Shown: in pieces, positions 29,901 through 36,778 of the stretch
How positions within the stretch are numbered: the stretch's first letter is position 1
Layout of the letters: the number at the start of each line of letters is the position of its first letter
Assembly: GCA_002706685.1 (NCBI GenBank)
Contig: PALV01000011.1
Location: 372,001 to 436,000 of the forward strand
Length of the DNA: 64,000 nucleotides
Direction of reading: 5' to 3'
From: Gammaproteobacteria bacterium
GTDB taxonomy: Bacteria; Pseudomonadota; Gammaproteobacteria; Pseudomonadales; Pseudohongiellaceae
Position numbers and translations under genes: made by a program
Notes under the pieces: generated by a model
Seen by the model: only the letters and a program-made list of their open reading frames with translations
What the model was told of the DNA's origin: nothing
Databases searched by the model: none

Positions 29901-31519
29901 CGTCTCCGGACAATCCCCTGTCTGCGCCTGGTTACTCCGGCGATCTTATGGTGGGTAGCAGTGAGGAATTTGTAGTAAGGCCGTTCGGGTTTGCCATCGA
30001 CTTCCCGGGCGATGAGGGACTGGATCGCGCTGATAGTCTGCCCGCAGACAACTTCCCGGACCGCAATGGGGAGACGGCCGATTCATTTGCAGCCGATGAG
30101 GATGGCAACGTGTTTGTGCATGCTGGGGAAGGCTTTGATCTGGTTGTCACGGCAATGGGCTGGCAGGCCGGCGACGACGTCAATCAGGACGGGCAGCCGG
30201 ATACCGGTGCCAACCTGCATGACAATCGGCCGACGCCCAACTTCTACTATGACAGTGACGGCACCAGTGACGACTATCGCATCAAACTGACTGTTACTGA
30301 AAACCAGGTTGAAGCGCTTGGAGGTGTTCGAGGAGAGCTGAGTCAGGATATTCTGAACTACAACAGTTTTAATAACTATGGAGTTGACGCAACGGGTTTC
30401 CTGAACCTGTATTACAATGAGGTTGGCATCATAGATTTGCAGGCGGAACTGGTCGACAGCAACGAAGACCCGGTCAGTTATCTGGGAACTGCCGTTATTC
30501 GTGGTGCGGTGGCCGATGTTGGGCGCTTCTATCCTGTGCGCTTTGAAGTGACCAGTGACATGTTATTGCCACGTGTTGATGCCAACTGCTCACCACCTTC
30601 TGTGTTTACCTATATGGATGAGCCGTTTGGTGTCGAAGTAGAGCTGGTGGCCCGAAATGTCCAGGGTGATCCCACAGTAAATTACCGTGACGTGTTCGCC
30701 AAACTCAGTGCCTACAATGACCTGAACTTCCGCGCTATTGAGGAAAGCAATCCGGGCGATAACAACAACCTGACCGCCCGACTTGCCAACAGCAGTGTGC
30801 CAGCCAACTTCCAGGCAGACTGGGGCGATATTCAGGGCGGTGAACTGGTACTGGAAGGCAATTTGATCTTTCAGCGGGCCAACCCGGCAATTCCGGATGG
30901 TCCATTCGCCGACCTGATCATCGCGATGGTACCGATCGACAGTGATGGGGTGACGCTGGATTCAGGTGACCTGGATGCGGAGATAACCGATGGCGACCCG
31001 GAGTTCTTCGAAATCGACAGGCACGATTTCCGCTATGGCCGTTTGCTGGTGAACAATGCGTATGGGCCGGAAACGGAGCCACTGGCTATTACGTTCCAGG
31101 TGGAATACTTTGATGGCAGCCGATTCATCATCAACGATGACGATAACTGTACGTCAATAAACGCTGCAGATCTGGATCTGTTGCCGGGCACTTATACCGG
31201 AAATCTCGACGATGGTGAGACCGCTATCACCACACCACAGACGTCCACTTTCCATGACGGCAGAATACAGGGCGTGCAGGCTGCTACCAACCCGACAGAC
31301 GCGACTTTGGAAGCCAGCGCACCGGGCGAAGATAATGGTGGCACCGTCGATGTGGAGCTCGATCTGGACGATCTGGGGCTGCAGTTCCTGCAGTTCCGCT
31401 GGCCACATCAGGATGTGAATTACAATGAGAACCCGCGTGCTCAGCTTGAGTTTGGTCAGTTCCGCAGCCACGACAGGGTAATTAACTGGCAGGAACTCTA
31501 TAACGGGCCGTCACCCTGA
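20918..31519 (+). CDS. mshQ: Giant MshQ-like pilus-associated protein (3,533 residues)
   Basis: Very large secreted protein at the MshQ position. An N-terminal hydrophobic signal ends near residue 51. Layout by residue: 87-351 and 358-612, two homologous glycine-rich domains (each opens VHxFxSxGTFxPPxG and closes GGSGVVIVRY); about 614-715, Ig-like (Big_1 style); 716, 831, 952 and 1073, four MshQ-type repeats of about 120 residues with a conserved Cys; about 1186-1815, unassigned beta-rich; about 1815-2130, two DUF11-like domains; about 2138-2417, four repeats of about 70 residues; 2418 and 2730, two more MshQ-type repeats flanking a jelly-roll-like segment; about 2853-3533, the MshQ C-terminal region (DUF6701 type). 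Vibrio MshQ, from memory, is far shorter. Likely at the pilus tip or cell surface; adhesion is an inference. The frame is intact throughout. Confidence 0.88.
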   Translation: MRDQRLTRPHKSSKTRSGNRVDSPGRLMFGWGARLLAAVGAGAMGISLVFAQTPGPLSVSGTGGNVQQVSTPLLGTGGNSTYTQGAYRVHVFTSNGTFTPPQGLTQLDVLIVGGGGGGGSTYGGGGGAGGLRWETNVTVNQPSYSVVVGAGGAGGAGISSTNDPSGNGQAGQNSSFGTLIAQGGGYGQGGAQSSAGGGSGGSGGGGGGITGGSARPGGSATAGQGNVGGAGNGTSSASNRSGGGGGGAGAAGSVGTDGSGGNGGVGQNFSTQFGTGVGASGWFAGGGGGGKRSGGGSGGTGGTGGGGAGGSPSSNSGVAGQANTGGGGGASGGTGGVPGAAGGSGVVIVRYIPPTNNFTVHTFNSSGTFVPPPGVSSVDVLVVAGGGGGGTSQAFGDAGAGGGGAGGLVYRTGFAVGSSVAVTVGAGGTAGVGPGHQTGGNGGNSVFGSLTALGGGGGFGGNGQGNSGGSGGGSRGANGGAATQPGAATTGSGSAGGNSGGSPAGAAATGGGGAGGAGQNLAGTTGEAGGNGGVGLSYNISGTATFYAGGGGGGAAQNRAAGGTGGNGGGGNGGNNTTPATAGTANRGGGGGGGNNSINGAAGGSGVVIVRYAAPSATLTTQPSSTAISGSAFNQPAVVTLLNASGNPIVGANVTANIETGGGTLGGTTTVATNGSGQAVFTNLTITGAAGVRTLGFTVTGTNTKLISNNVELISYHFEISHQTANGRCAAFTPITISVVDSNDNPVTNFAGTLTLSNGSVGSYALAAGQQGSVNDVTANDGQAQVTLVAGNNGSIVVNFSTSVAQIYTFDANAGSIGTENYNISLALENCAFRIFHDGNSNVCSVEPITIQVVTASGDTVVGYTGTVNISTAGVTGGNWSKTGTASDAFGTLTPGTANTGAASYTFTATDAGEIILNFQNNNVETVNFNLVAANVSQPSGQYDPNLVNAACTFRVTHSGSSDVCSIEEVTLTLVDSGGNTITNYTGTVNLSTTTGFGTWVDIGQSDGNLVDPVDGDGNATYAFQASDNGQVVLGFRHSSNTGPVNINVSDGVTLDPRNSSSMYDQNLQIALCTFEITHGFAANACEVTPVTFTVRDSDNNIASDYLGTMRISNNITSGNWALSGTAEGTIDAPSGPDTGIADYTFDALDAGQVILDFTSTNTGIVNFDVEDGLIVENGAFDPNLFYSGCFPQIFDGAQCTSPGNSTSVSIPATNTQASLKSRMVLMATMQVGNSNPSTTATYAGAPMTRVIRVENDDQAPGVTTEIWAIFDDDLPANAGSYAGVFSGGVNAPAICLLSVTGVEQGIPIPAATPAQGPVNGNTYTGGNVSGRHSVAAGITTDVNNAFIFSIVANDAAFYNEFNTFFFRPSEPVSTLTGLWGGFSADGGSPPYRENTTPARPNQDTQDDDREAGASAGSAGVLSSAGFLEVVEPFENPGIFAPTMNAMAVAAFRPLVTGEPLADDYVPVTLYETFSGSMSYIAMGNSLRTSGSRADLQVDPSVDCSFVDFAVGTEAPLSLPAGSDVVAAYLYWMGSGDEEDADSQVSFGPDGSEVAVVADQMFQAVNVTAVNAGFFAGYAEVTELVTGSGDYRLKDLTVQTGGVWDDNGTCSGGWSMIVVYENPDERLRVLNLFHGLQPFQYSAFTLVPRNFRMATYDAAEILPNGLVTHVTMEGDEQLSTGDESLGIQTAPNATTFNPLPNSFNSSTNEFNSTVTRPLFAIGGTGFYEFQSSAGLNSDGYEIDFPGPDAQLSGRSGNQIGSTWGIDIDTHYLSPTTLENFSQLGSEAERITTRYSSGQDVVLLVSEVISVTNFPIADMEVFVSQSGNFKVNGSGSYQVNVTNNGNGSVSAGEATGEVTVAMRLPDGMTFNSAGDVGGTGWTCSVTLSPGAFTCTYDIAATYPGGELPSGDSLPPIDLDVQIGSPTDFPLLNNNTPIVARMLHSGGNCTAEANGFIPDPDSCDRAPQFDNRNDDQGGVIDIDDVNQKTSSNNNVDRVITNIRGLETDLRIVKEVVNTLETGQTGQYQLVVTNLGPDATTATITVTDSEPTGVDFTAASGTGWVCNTVSPTLNCTYAASLALNASATITLDVDVVGAAGFNVTNTAQVSIGTGNFDIVSSNNQDTDITTIVGPPVASQERFLLSVSTPGNATTIGGLGPFENHDLIIYNPATDVATMFFDDSVVNSGRINDINAVHLLKNGHLILSANTASTIGSNDLNFEPSDLVRYDPILDEATLFLDGDTVFANPASTNINGVYIMDDCDANNNNEDCTVLFTTTTGGVAGTNNLAFTSSDIVGYYRSGPNAGEAFIYLEGSDADVFGSTEGNGNVNVDAFYLRVDPNDPTGVIDTFVLSADNATATIGQGLDPVTGTLFTRDDVTELDRTAGETQNLFVGDEELGVFEPTSADRRLDALHLVEDGYIGHFQIRQDQGGSVCEAGVVRISKHDGLTHDLDEDYYGTIRITTSTNYGTWQLQSGNGTFTNIGNGVARYTFVSSDGGDVVLRLVHDQSATVNVNVTNGIATELAGSEDPNFTFNEILTPITWLDTFTVSAFNNNEGSRNWSGSWTEVDGVSGAGTGTGPGTGNIQVISASGRLRLTSSVAANNASISPSLARTFDLDAVPFSEDVILNLRYGHSALAASDSLVVEARGSSSDSWLLVNNFTGLTANQSNSSIPASYNLSTILANGSQSFSASSQIRFRVANGYELDRYFFIDRVEVATATDECGYTGTGSLDHYAISHSGFGISCVGSPITITAHDSQNDPIDAGGETINLTIAPAKGTWARVLAGAGALSSIASQSDNGIASYTFAPGETSVTLLLNYTVPAGAVEPVNINVLGTVSNKTELEDPTLQIAEAGLRFFNETQSNEVIPYQIAGKPSNVNPLAQVLTLQGVRSSDDNPQQCVPLFDAGQTLTIGMAAECKDPASCQAGESFSVNGEAISLVNDNSTDGATTYTEIDLDFITQPSGAPGATLVLNYSDVGVMQLHGEFDIPFGFFGTPSPDNPLSAPGYSGDLMVGSSEEFVVRPFGFAIDFPGDEGLDRADSLPADNFPDRNGETADSFAADEDGNVFVHAGEGFDLVVTAMGWQAGDDVNQDGQPDTGANLHDNRPTPNFYYDSDGTSDDYRIKLTVTENQVEALGGVRGELSQDILNYNSFNNYGVDATGFLNLYYNEVGIIDLQAELVDSNEDPVSYLGTAVIRGAVADVGRFYPVRFEVTSDMLLPRVDANCSPPSVFTYMDEPFGVEVELVARNVQGDPTVNYRDVFAKLSAYNDLNFRAIEESNPGDNNNLTARLANSSVPANFQADWGDIQGGELVLEGNLIFQRANPAIPDGPFADLIIAMVPIDSDGVTLDSGDLDAEITDGDPEFFEIDRHDFRYGRLLVNNAYGPETEPLAITFQVEYFDGSRFIINDDDNCTSINAADLDLLPGTYTGNLDDGETAITTPQTSTFHDGRIQGVQAATNPTDATLEASAPGEDNGGTVDVELDLDDLGLQFLQFRWPHQDVNYNENPRAQLEFGQFRSHDRVINWQELYNGPSP
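21176..22753 (+). repeat. Two tandem glycine-rich domains in mshQ
   Basis: Copy 1 at 21176-21970 and copy 2 at 21989-22753. Both encode a short beta lead-in (VHxFxSxGTFxPPxG, DVLxVxGGGGGG), long Gly/Ala/Ser/Asn-rich runs and the same exit GGSGVVIVRY. Similar domains occur in phage tail-tip and surface proteins. Confidence 0.9.
23063..24480 (+). repeat. Four MshQ-type repeats (about 120 residues each)
   Basis: Repeats begin at 23063, 23408, 23771 and 24134. Each has an H at position 5-7, a Cys near position 13-14, an I/VT or VV strand, and a closing YxGTxxxS motif. Two further copies lie at 28169 and 29105. Confidence 0.85.
27329..28168 (+). repeat. Four blade-like repeats of about 70 residues in mshQ
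   Basis: Each unit runs LLS...ATIG...L.F...DLV.Y.P....A.LF.DGD..F......INAVYL. The spacing and the repeated hydrophobic strands suggest a beta-propeller-like or solenoid fold. The third and fourth units are more divergent. Confidence 0.75.
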
Positions 31520-31525
31520 CGGCCC
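31505..31525 (+). terminator. Hairpin at the end of mshQ
   Basis: GGGCCGTCA, a 3-nt loop and TGACGGCCC form a perfect 9-bp stem that contains the mshQ stop codon. Only TT follows, so the U-tract is weak. Confidence 0.5.
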
Positions 31526-31586
31526 TTGAAATCGACCTGGGCAGCTACCATGATGAACAGAGTATGTTTCTGTAGCAGGATTGCCC

Positions 31587-32693
31587 ATGAACACATTCTC
31601 AGCCCGTTTGATCCGCTTGCTGGCTGCCTGTTGTGTGCTGCTGTCGTCCATCCTGGTTCTGATGCCAGCGCAGCTTGCCGCGCAGTCAGCCCCTGACTAC
31701 ACAGCCTTTCGCACCAACGATGAAGACAACAACATCGAGGTTTTTAAAAAGGCCAGTCCTTCGGTGGTATACATCACCAACTCTCGACTCGTTCGACGTT
31801 CGTTCCTGTCGCTGAACCCGGAGGAGATACCGCAGGGCAGTGGTTCAGGCTTTGTCTGGAATAACGATGGTTATATTGTCACCAATTTTCATGTCATTCA
31901 GAACGCGTCACGCCTGACGGTGCGTCTGCAGGATGGCACTGCCTGGGACGCGCGAGTAGTGGGCGTTGAACCCGACAAGGACCTGGCGGTGCTGCATATT
32001 GAAGCTCCTCAGGACCACCTGATACCTGTCGAGCTGGGTGACTCTTCACTGCTGGAGGTTGGTCGCAAAGTCATCGCGATCGGCAACCCTTTTGGTCTTG
32101 ATACCACGCTCACTGTTGGCGTGGTCAGTGCGCTGGGGCGCGAAATCGACTCAGTGACACGGCGTCGTATTCGGGATGTCATTCAGACAGATGCGGCGAT
32201 TAATCCGGGTAACTCCGGTGGTCCGCTGTTGAACTCTCTGGGTCAGCTGGTTGGCGTGAATACCGCCATCTACAGTCCCAGTGGAGCCAGCTCCGGCATC
32301 GGATTTGCGATACCGGTTAACACCGTCAGAAAAATTGTACCCGAGCTGATCGAGTTCGGGCGTGTGCAAACACCGACGCTGGGCATTGCCATGTTCCCGC
32401 CCCAGTATGCTGATTATTATCGCAGCCGCTGGGGTATCACTGGCGTGATTGTGCTGGATGTTATAGAGGGCGCGAGTCCCGAGCGCGCCGGAATGCGAGG
32501 TCTGACCGAGACCAATCGCGGTATCCTGCTTGGTGATGTCATTATTGAGGTGGATGGCGAGCCGATCGCTGACGAAGATGATCTGCTTAACGTGCTGGAG
32601 AATCGCGAGGTCGGCGACATCATCGAAGTGATCTCAATGCGCGACAACCAGCGTGTAAGCTACCGTATTGAGTTGCGGGCCAGCCGGCAATGA
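31587..32693 (+). CDS. HtrA-type serine protease with a single PDZ domain
   Basis: Periplasmic S1C protease of the DegS/AlgW kind, 368 residues. The N-terminal hydrophobic signal or anchor is at about residues 10-33. The catalytic triad is visible: His in VTNFHVIQ, Asp in DKDLAVLHI, Ser in NPGNSGGPLL. A single PDZ domain fills the C-terminal part (GVIVLDVIEGASPERAGM ... GDVIIEVDG). ATG 31587 has AGGA 6 nt upstream; the TTG at 31581 is in frame. One PDZ and a DegS-like size suggest a regulatory protease, but no sigma-E genes are nearby. It follows mshQ by 67 bp in the same direction; a role in pilus quality control is only a possibility. Confidence 0.88.
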   Translation: MNTFSARLIRLLAACCVLLSSILVLMPAQLAAQSAPDYTAFRTNDEDNNIEVFKKASPSVVYITNSRLVRRSFLSLNPEEIPQGSGSGFVWNNDGYIVTNFHVIQNASRLTVRLQDGTAWDARVVGVEPDKDLAVLHIEAPQDHLIPVELGDSSLLEVGRKVIAIGNPFGLDTTLTVGVVSALGREIDSVTRRRIRDVIQTDAAINPGNSGGPLLNSLGQLVGVNTAIYSPSGASSGIGFAIPVNTVRKIVPELIEFGRVQTPTLGIAMFPPQYADYYRSRWGITGVIVLDVIEGASPERAGMRGLTETNRGILLGDVIIEVDGEPIADEDDLLNVLENREVGDIIEVISMRDNQRVSYRIELRASRQ

Positions 32694-34649
32694 TCAGTCT
32701 GAACCCTCCAGCAGAGCACTTTTTTCCAGCCAGGCTTCTTCGGCCTGGCTTAGTTCTGCGCTGCAATATCCCTGCTGGCGCACCAGATCAGCAAGCTCGT
32801 CGCGGCGGTTGTCGTCATACAGTCCGGGGTCAGCCAGCCTGTCTTCCAGCAATTTTTGTTCAGCAGTTAATCGGTCGATAGTTTTCTCCAGCTGTTTGAC
32901 TTCCCGGCGCAAGGGCGCCAGCTGCTCACGTTGCTGGGCAGCCTGGCGTCGCTGTTCTTTTTTATCCCCCGCTGTACGATCCGCGCTGGAACCTGTCGAT
33001 GACGAGCTGCTTTTTACTGTGGAGTTGCCTGTTTTGTTGTCCGTCTTTGCTGCGCCGGCTGCGGCAGGCTTGACTGCCGGGGCGTCTGGGTTCTGCATCC
33101 AGGCGGCATAGTCGTCCAGGTCGCCCTCGAAAGCGTCGAAGCGTCCGTTGTGGACGGTATAAAATTCATCGACGGTGTTGGCCACCAGATGGCGGTCGTG
33201 AGAGACCAGCACCAGCGCTCCCTCGAAGCCCTGTAAAGCGACGGTGAGTGCGTGGCGCATCTCCAGGTCCAGGTGGTTGGTAGGTTCGTCCAGCAACAGT
33301 ACATTTGGCTTTTGCCAGACTATCAGTGCGAGTGCCAGTCGTGCTTTTTCCCCACCTGAAAAGTTGATGATTGGCTCAACGACACGATCGCCGCGAAAAT
33401 CAAACCCACCGAGAAAGTTGCGCACTTCCTGTTCACGCACTTTCGGGTCATGTTGCTGTATCAACTGCAGGGGGCTGGAGCGCAGATCAATGACGTCAAC
33501 CTGATGCTGTGCGAAGTAACCAATACGTAAATGTTTGGAGGCGACTGTCTCACCGTCCAGCCAGGGTAGCTGTCCAGCCAGTGTTTTTAACAGTGTGGAT
33601 TTGCCCATGCCATTGAAGCCGAGCAAGCCGATTCGCGTCGTGTCCATCAGCTTGAAACTGATACCTGAAGCGACAGGTGTCTCATAACCAATCACTGCTT
33701 TCTTTACGCTCAACAAATCGCTGGCCGTCTGTGGTGGTTTGAAGAACTCAAAGCGAAACGGCGAGTCAATGTGTGCCGGAGCAATGTCCTGCATGCGGGA
33801 TAATTCTTTCAGGCGACTCTGTGCCTGGCGTGCCTTGCTGGCTTTGGCCCGGAAGCGCCGCACGAAATCTTCAATTTCAGCCTTGCGTCTCTGCTGCTTC
33901 TCGAACTGCGCCTGTTGCTGGGCCATGCGCTCCGCGCGCTGAATCTCATATGCAGTAAAGTTGCCGCGATACATGAACAGGGTCTGTTGCTCAAAGCTGA
34001 TGACGTGGTCTATCACCTTGTCCAGGAAGCTGCGGTCGTGAGAGATCAACAGCAGCGTGCCGGGATAGCGATTGAGCCATTGTTCCAGCCACAGGGTGGC
34101 TTCCATGTCCAGGTGGTTGGTTGGCTCGTCCAGCAGCAACAGATCGGACGGGGCCATCAGCGCGGCAGCCAGGTTCAGTCGGATCCGCCAGCCTCCCGAG
34201 AACGATTGAAGTGGCTGTTCAAATTCGGCCACCTTGAATCCGAGGCCGGAGAGCAGCTGTTCGGCGCGAACGCGGATGCTGTAGCCGTCAATTTTATCGA
34301 GCTCGCTGTGAAGGCTGGCAATAGCATGCCCATCGTGTGCATCCTCGGCCTCGGCCAGCTTCGCTTCGATTTGCCGATACCGCTCATCGCCATCTATGAC
34401 GTGGTCGATCGCCGAACGCGCCGAGCCTTCCGTCTCCTGCTTCATCCACGCACAGCGCAGACCTTCAGGCATCAGCAGATCGCCGGCGTCCAGGCCGATC
34501 TGACCGGTCAGGCAGGCAAACAGGCTGGACTTGCCGGCGCCATTGCGACCGATGATGCCGGCCTTCTGGCCTTTGTTAATGGTCAGGGTCGCGCTTTCCA
34601 GCAGCACGTGTTCACCGCGCATCAGGCGCGCGTTTGTCAAATTGATCAT
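32694..34649 (-). CDS. yheS: ABC-F family ATPase (YheS-like)
   Basis: Soluble ABC-F protein that acts on ribosomes; 651 residues, close to E. coli YheS. Two ATP-binding domains: Walker A GRNGAGKSS with LSGLGF/SFSGGW signature and LLLDEPTNHLD in the first; GFNGMGKST, NFSGGEKAR and LLLDEPTNHLD in the second. A charged arm and linker lies between (about 240-300). The C-terminal tail (about 525-640) is a Ser/Thr-rich linker followed by a coiled coil. Its stop codon abuts that of the protease gene with no spacing (TGATCA). A perfect TATAAT lies 34 bp upstream of the ATG. Confidence 0.93.
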   Translation of the reverse strand: MINLTNARLMRGEHVLLESATLTINKGQKAGIIGRNGAGKSSLFACLTGQIGLDAGDLLMPEGLRCAWMKQETEGSARSAIDHVIDGDERYRQIEAKLAEAEDAHDGHAIASLHSELDKIDGYSIRVRAEQLLSGLGFKVAEFEQPLQSFSGGWRIRLNLAAALMAPSDLLLLDEPTNHLDMEATLWLEQWLNRYPGTLLLISHDRSFLDKVIDHVISFEQQTLFMYRGNFTAYEIQRAERMAQQQAQFEKQQRRKAEIEDFVRRFRAKASKARQAQSRLKELSRMQDIAPAHIDSPFRFEFFKPPQTASDLLSVKKAVIGYETPVASGISFKLMDTTRIGLLGFNGMGKSTLLKTLAGQLPWLDGETVASKHLRIGYFAQHQVDVIDLRSSPLQLIQQHDPKVREQEVRNFLGGFDFRGDRVVEPIINFSGGEKARLALALIVWQKPNVLLLDEPTNHLDLEMRHALTVALQGFEGALVLVSHDRHLVANTVDEFYTVHNGRFDAFEGDLDDYAAWMQNPDAPAVKPAAAGAAKTDNKTGNSTVKSSSSSTGSSADRTAGDKKEQRRQAAQQREQLAPLRREVKQLEKTIDRLTAEQKLLEDRLADPGLYDDNRRDELADLVRQQGYCSAELSQAEEAWLEKSALLEGSD

Positions 34650-34682
34650 GATTGGCGTTCGAGTCTGCGGGGAAAAAGGCGT

Positions 34683-34688
34683 ATTATA
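34683..34688 (-). promoter_or_regulatory. Candidate -10 element for yheS
   Basis: On the minus strand this reads TATAAT, 34 nt upstream of the yheS ATG. No clear -35 is seen at 16-18 bp. Confidence 0.45.
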
Positions 34689-34732
34689 CGTGACTGCGGC
34701 CGACTTGCAGGCCTGCGCGTGTTTTTATCAGA

Positions 34733-34761
34733 TTGATTTATCCTTGGCAAATTCGTAAACT
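34733..34761 (+). promoter_or_regulatory. Candidate promoter for the two-component operon
   Basis: TTGATT (34733-34738), 17-bp spacer, TAAACT (34756-34761). The predicted start point (about 34768) is almost at the ATG (34770), and no Shine-Dalgarno precedes that ATG, so the transcript may be leaderless. Confidence 0.45.
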
Positions 34762-34769
34762 CCCGCGTT

Positions 34770-35471
34770 ATGAAACAAATCCTGATCATTGATGACGACG
34801 AAAAACTCGGCCAGCTACTGACGCAGTATCTGGAGCGCTACGATATGCAGGTTACTGTGGCGCACACGCCGTCTAAGGGATTTGAACTGCTCAAGCGCTC
34901 CAAGCCGGACCTGCTGATTCTGGATGTCATGCTTCCAGAGAAAGACGGCTTTGAAATATGTCGCGAAATCCGCGCGAAATCCTCAGTCTATGGTCACCTG
35001 CCCATCATGATGCTGACAGCACATGGCGAAGTGACTGACCGCATCGTGGGTCTGGAACTGGGCGCAGATGATTATCTTCCCAAACCCTTCGAACCCCGTG
35101 AGCTGGTCGCCCGGATTGCCAATATCCTGCGCCGCGCTGGAGATGATACGAGACCCAGCAGTGACCTGCCATCAATCGAGGGGCTTGACGTTGATACGGC
35201 CCGCCGCACCGTGCACCTGGATGGTGAACTGATCGAGCTGACCACGATGGAGTATGAACTGCTGGTGCTGTTCATGCAGTCGCCCAATAAGACGTTTACA
35301 CGCGACGAGCTGATGAATCGTCTGCGTGGTATCGATGCAGAACTGTTCTCTCGTGCTGTTGACACGCTGGTCAGCCGTTTGCGCCACAAGCTCAAGGACA
35401 CGTCCAAAACGCCACGCTTCATCAAAACAGTCTGGGGGCGCGGCTACACGTTTGTCGGCCAGTTAAAATGA
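34770..35471 (+). CDS. OmpR-family response regulator
   Basis: 233 residues: receiver domain (about 1-120) with acidic pocket DDD at 8-10, phosphoacceptor Asp52 (LILDVMLPEKDG), Thr in MLTAHG and Lys in LPKPFEP; then an OmpR/PhoB winged helix (about 135-230, TMEYELLVLFMQSP ... LVSRLRHKLKD ... IKTVWGRGYTF). It overlaps the kinase gene downstream (ATGA), so the two form a pair. Closest in feel to RstA, OmpR and CpxR types; the stimulus cannot be told. Confidence 0.93.
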   Translation: MKQILIIDDDEKLGQLLTQYLERYDMQVTVAHTPSKGFELLKRSKPDLLILDVMLPEKDGFEICREIRAKSSVYGHLPIMMLTAHGEVTDRIVGLELGADDYLPKPFEPRELVARIANILRRAGDDTRPSSDLPSIEGLDVDTARRTVHLDGELIELTTMEYELLVLFMQSPNKTFTRDELMNRLRGIDAELFSRAVDTLVSRLRHKLKDTSKTPRFIKTVWGRGYTFVGQLK

Positions 35472-36778
35472 AATTCCGCCTGCCGAAAGTCACTGAGTCC
35501 TTGTACTTCCGACTCTTTCTGATCTTTTCCGGCACTGTGATTTTCTTCCTCATCACGATCACCCTGTCCCTGCGTCAGATCGACGAAAACTGGCGCCGCG
35601 AGCGGCTTAACCCGTTGCCGGTTTTTTATCTCGACAATGTTCGTCTGATCATAGATGCCATCGGCATACCTCCCAATATGGAGCGTGCCGAGCAGCTTGC
35701 CGAAGATCTTTCGCTGACTATCATTATTCGCAGCCCCTACATCAACTGGCAGTCCGATGATCAGTCCGATCTGGATATCTCGGCGGCTGAGTTTGTGCGG
35801 CGCCTGTCAGAAGATGCGGAGATGCTTGCCGTTGGCAGTGAGCAGGTGATACGTGTCGCCCGCGGCGGTTATGAGTATTTCCTGAACCGCAAGTCGCCCT
35901 CGCTGAGTGACTTCGATTACCTGGTGCTTTATATCGGCCTGGGTTTTGCAATTGTCATCCTGTTCTCCAATTACCTGCTGGTCCGGCGTTTGATGGATCC
36001 GGTGGGGCGCCTGCGTCAGGGGGCGGAAAAGATCTGTGAGGGCGATCTCAGTTATCGCGTGGAAGTTGCCCGCAAGGACGAGCTTGGTGAACTGACGGAA
36101 AGTATCAACCACATGGCTGACTCCTTGCAGTCCATGCTGGAAGCAAAGCGGCAATTGCTGCTGGCAATCAGCCACGAGCTGCGAACGCCCGTGACGCGCG
36201 CCAAACTGCAACTGGAGTTCATGGATGAGGGTGATCTGAAGGAAGCCTTGAGTGAGGATATCAATGAAATAGACCTGCTCATTTCCGATCTGATCGAAGC
36301 AGAACGCCTGAGCACGCAGCACTCTGCACTGACCTCCGACGATGTGGATTTTGCAGACTACATTGGCATGCTGTCCGAGCAGTACCGTGAATACGAAGGC
36401 GGGCTGGTGGTTGAGCTACCCGACGACGATCGGGCCATGCATATCGACAAACTGCGCATACGCCTGCTGTTTGCCAATATCGTCAATAATGCCATGCGGC
36501 ATGGACGCAACCGCCCTGTTGTAGTTCATGTGGAGTTTTCAGATAACGAGGCGTTGCTGCAGGTCTCAGACTCTGGTGAGGGTATCTCTGCCGAACACCT
36601 TAAACACGTCAAGGAGCCCTTCTACCGGGTAGACAACTCTCGTACGCGTAATACCGGCGGGTTTGGTTTGGGGCTCTATCTCTGTAATCTTATTGCCGAA
36701 GCACACGGTGGTCGAATGCTGATAGACAGCCGACCCGGCGAGGGCACTCGGGTCAGCATTTACCTGCCTATCCACTAA
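35468..36778 (+). CDS. Membrane sensor histidine kinase, partner of the upstream regulator
   Basis: 436 residues. Two membrane spans (about 13-33 and 150-170) bracket a periplasmic domain of about 115 residues. Then come a HAMP domain (about 172-224, MDPVGRLRQGAEKICEGD), a DHp domain with His236 in AISHELRTPVTRAKLQ, and a HATPase domain with N box (NIVNNAMRHG), G1 (VSDSGEGI), F (EPFYRVD) and G2 (GGFGLGLYL). This is the EnvZ/RstB/CpxA class. The start overlaps the regulator stop. Confidence 0.93.
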   Translation: MKFRLPKVTESLYFRLFLIFSGTVIFFLITITLSLRQIDENWRRERLNPLPVFYLDNVRLIIDAIGIPPNMERAEQLAEDLSLTIIIRSPYINWQSDDQSDLDISAAEFVRRLSEDAEMLAVGSEQVIRVARGGYEYFLNRKSPSLSDFDYLVLYIGLGFAIVILFSNYLLVRRLMDPVGRLRQGAEKICEGDLSYRVEVARKDELGELTESINHMADSLQSMLEAKRQLLLAISHELRTPVTRAKLQLEFMDEGDLKEALSEDINEIDLLISDLIEAERLSTQHSALTSDDVDFADYIGMLSEQYREYEGGLVVELPDDDRAMHIDKLRIRLLFANIVNNAMRHGRNRPVVVHVEFSDNEALLQVSDSGEGISAEHLKHVKEPFYRVDNSRTRNTGGFGLGLYLCNLIAEAHGGRMLIDSRPGEGTRVSIYLPIH

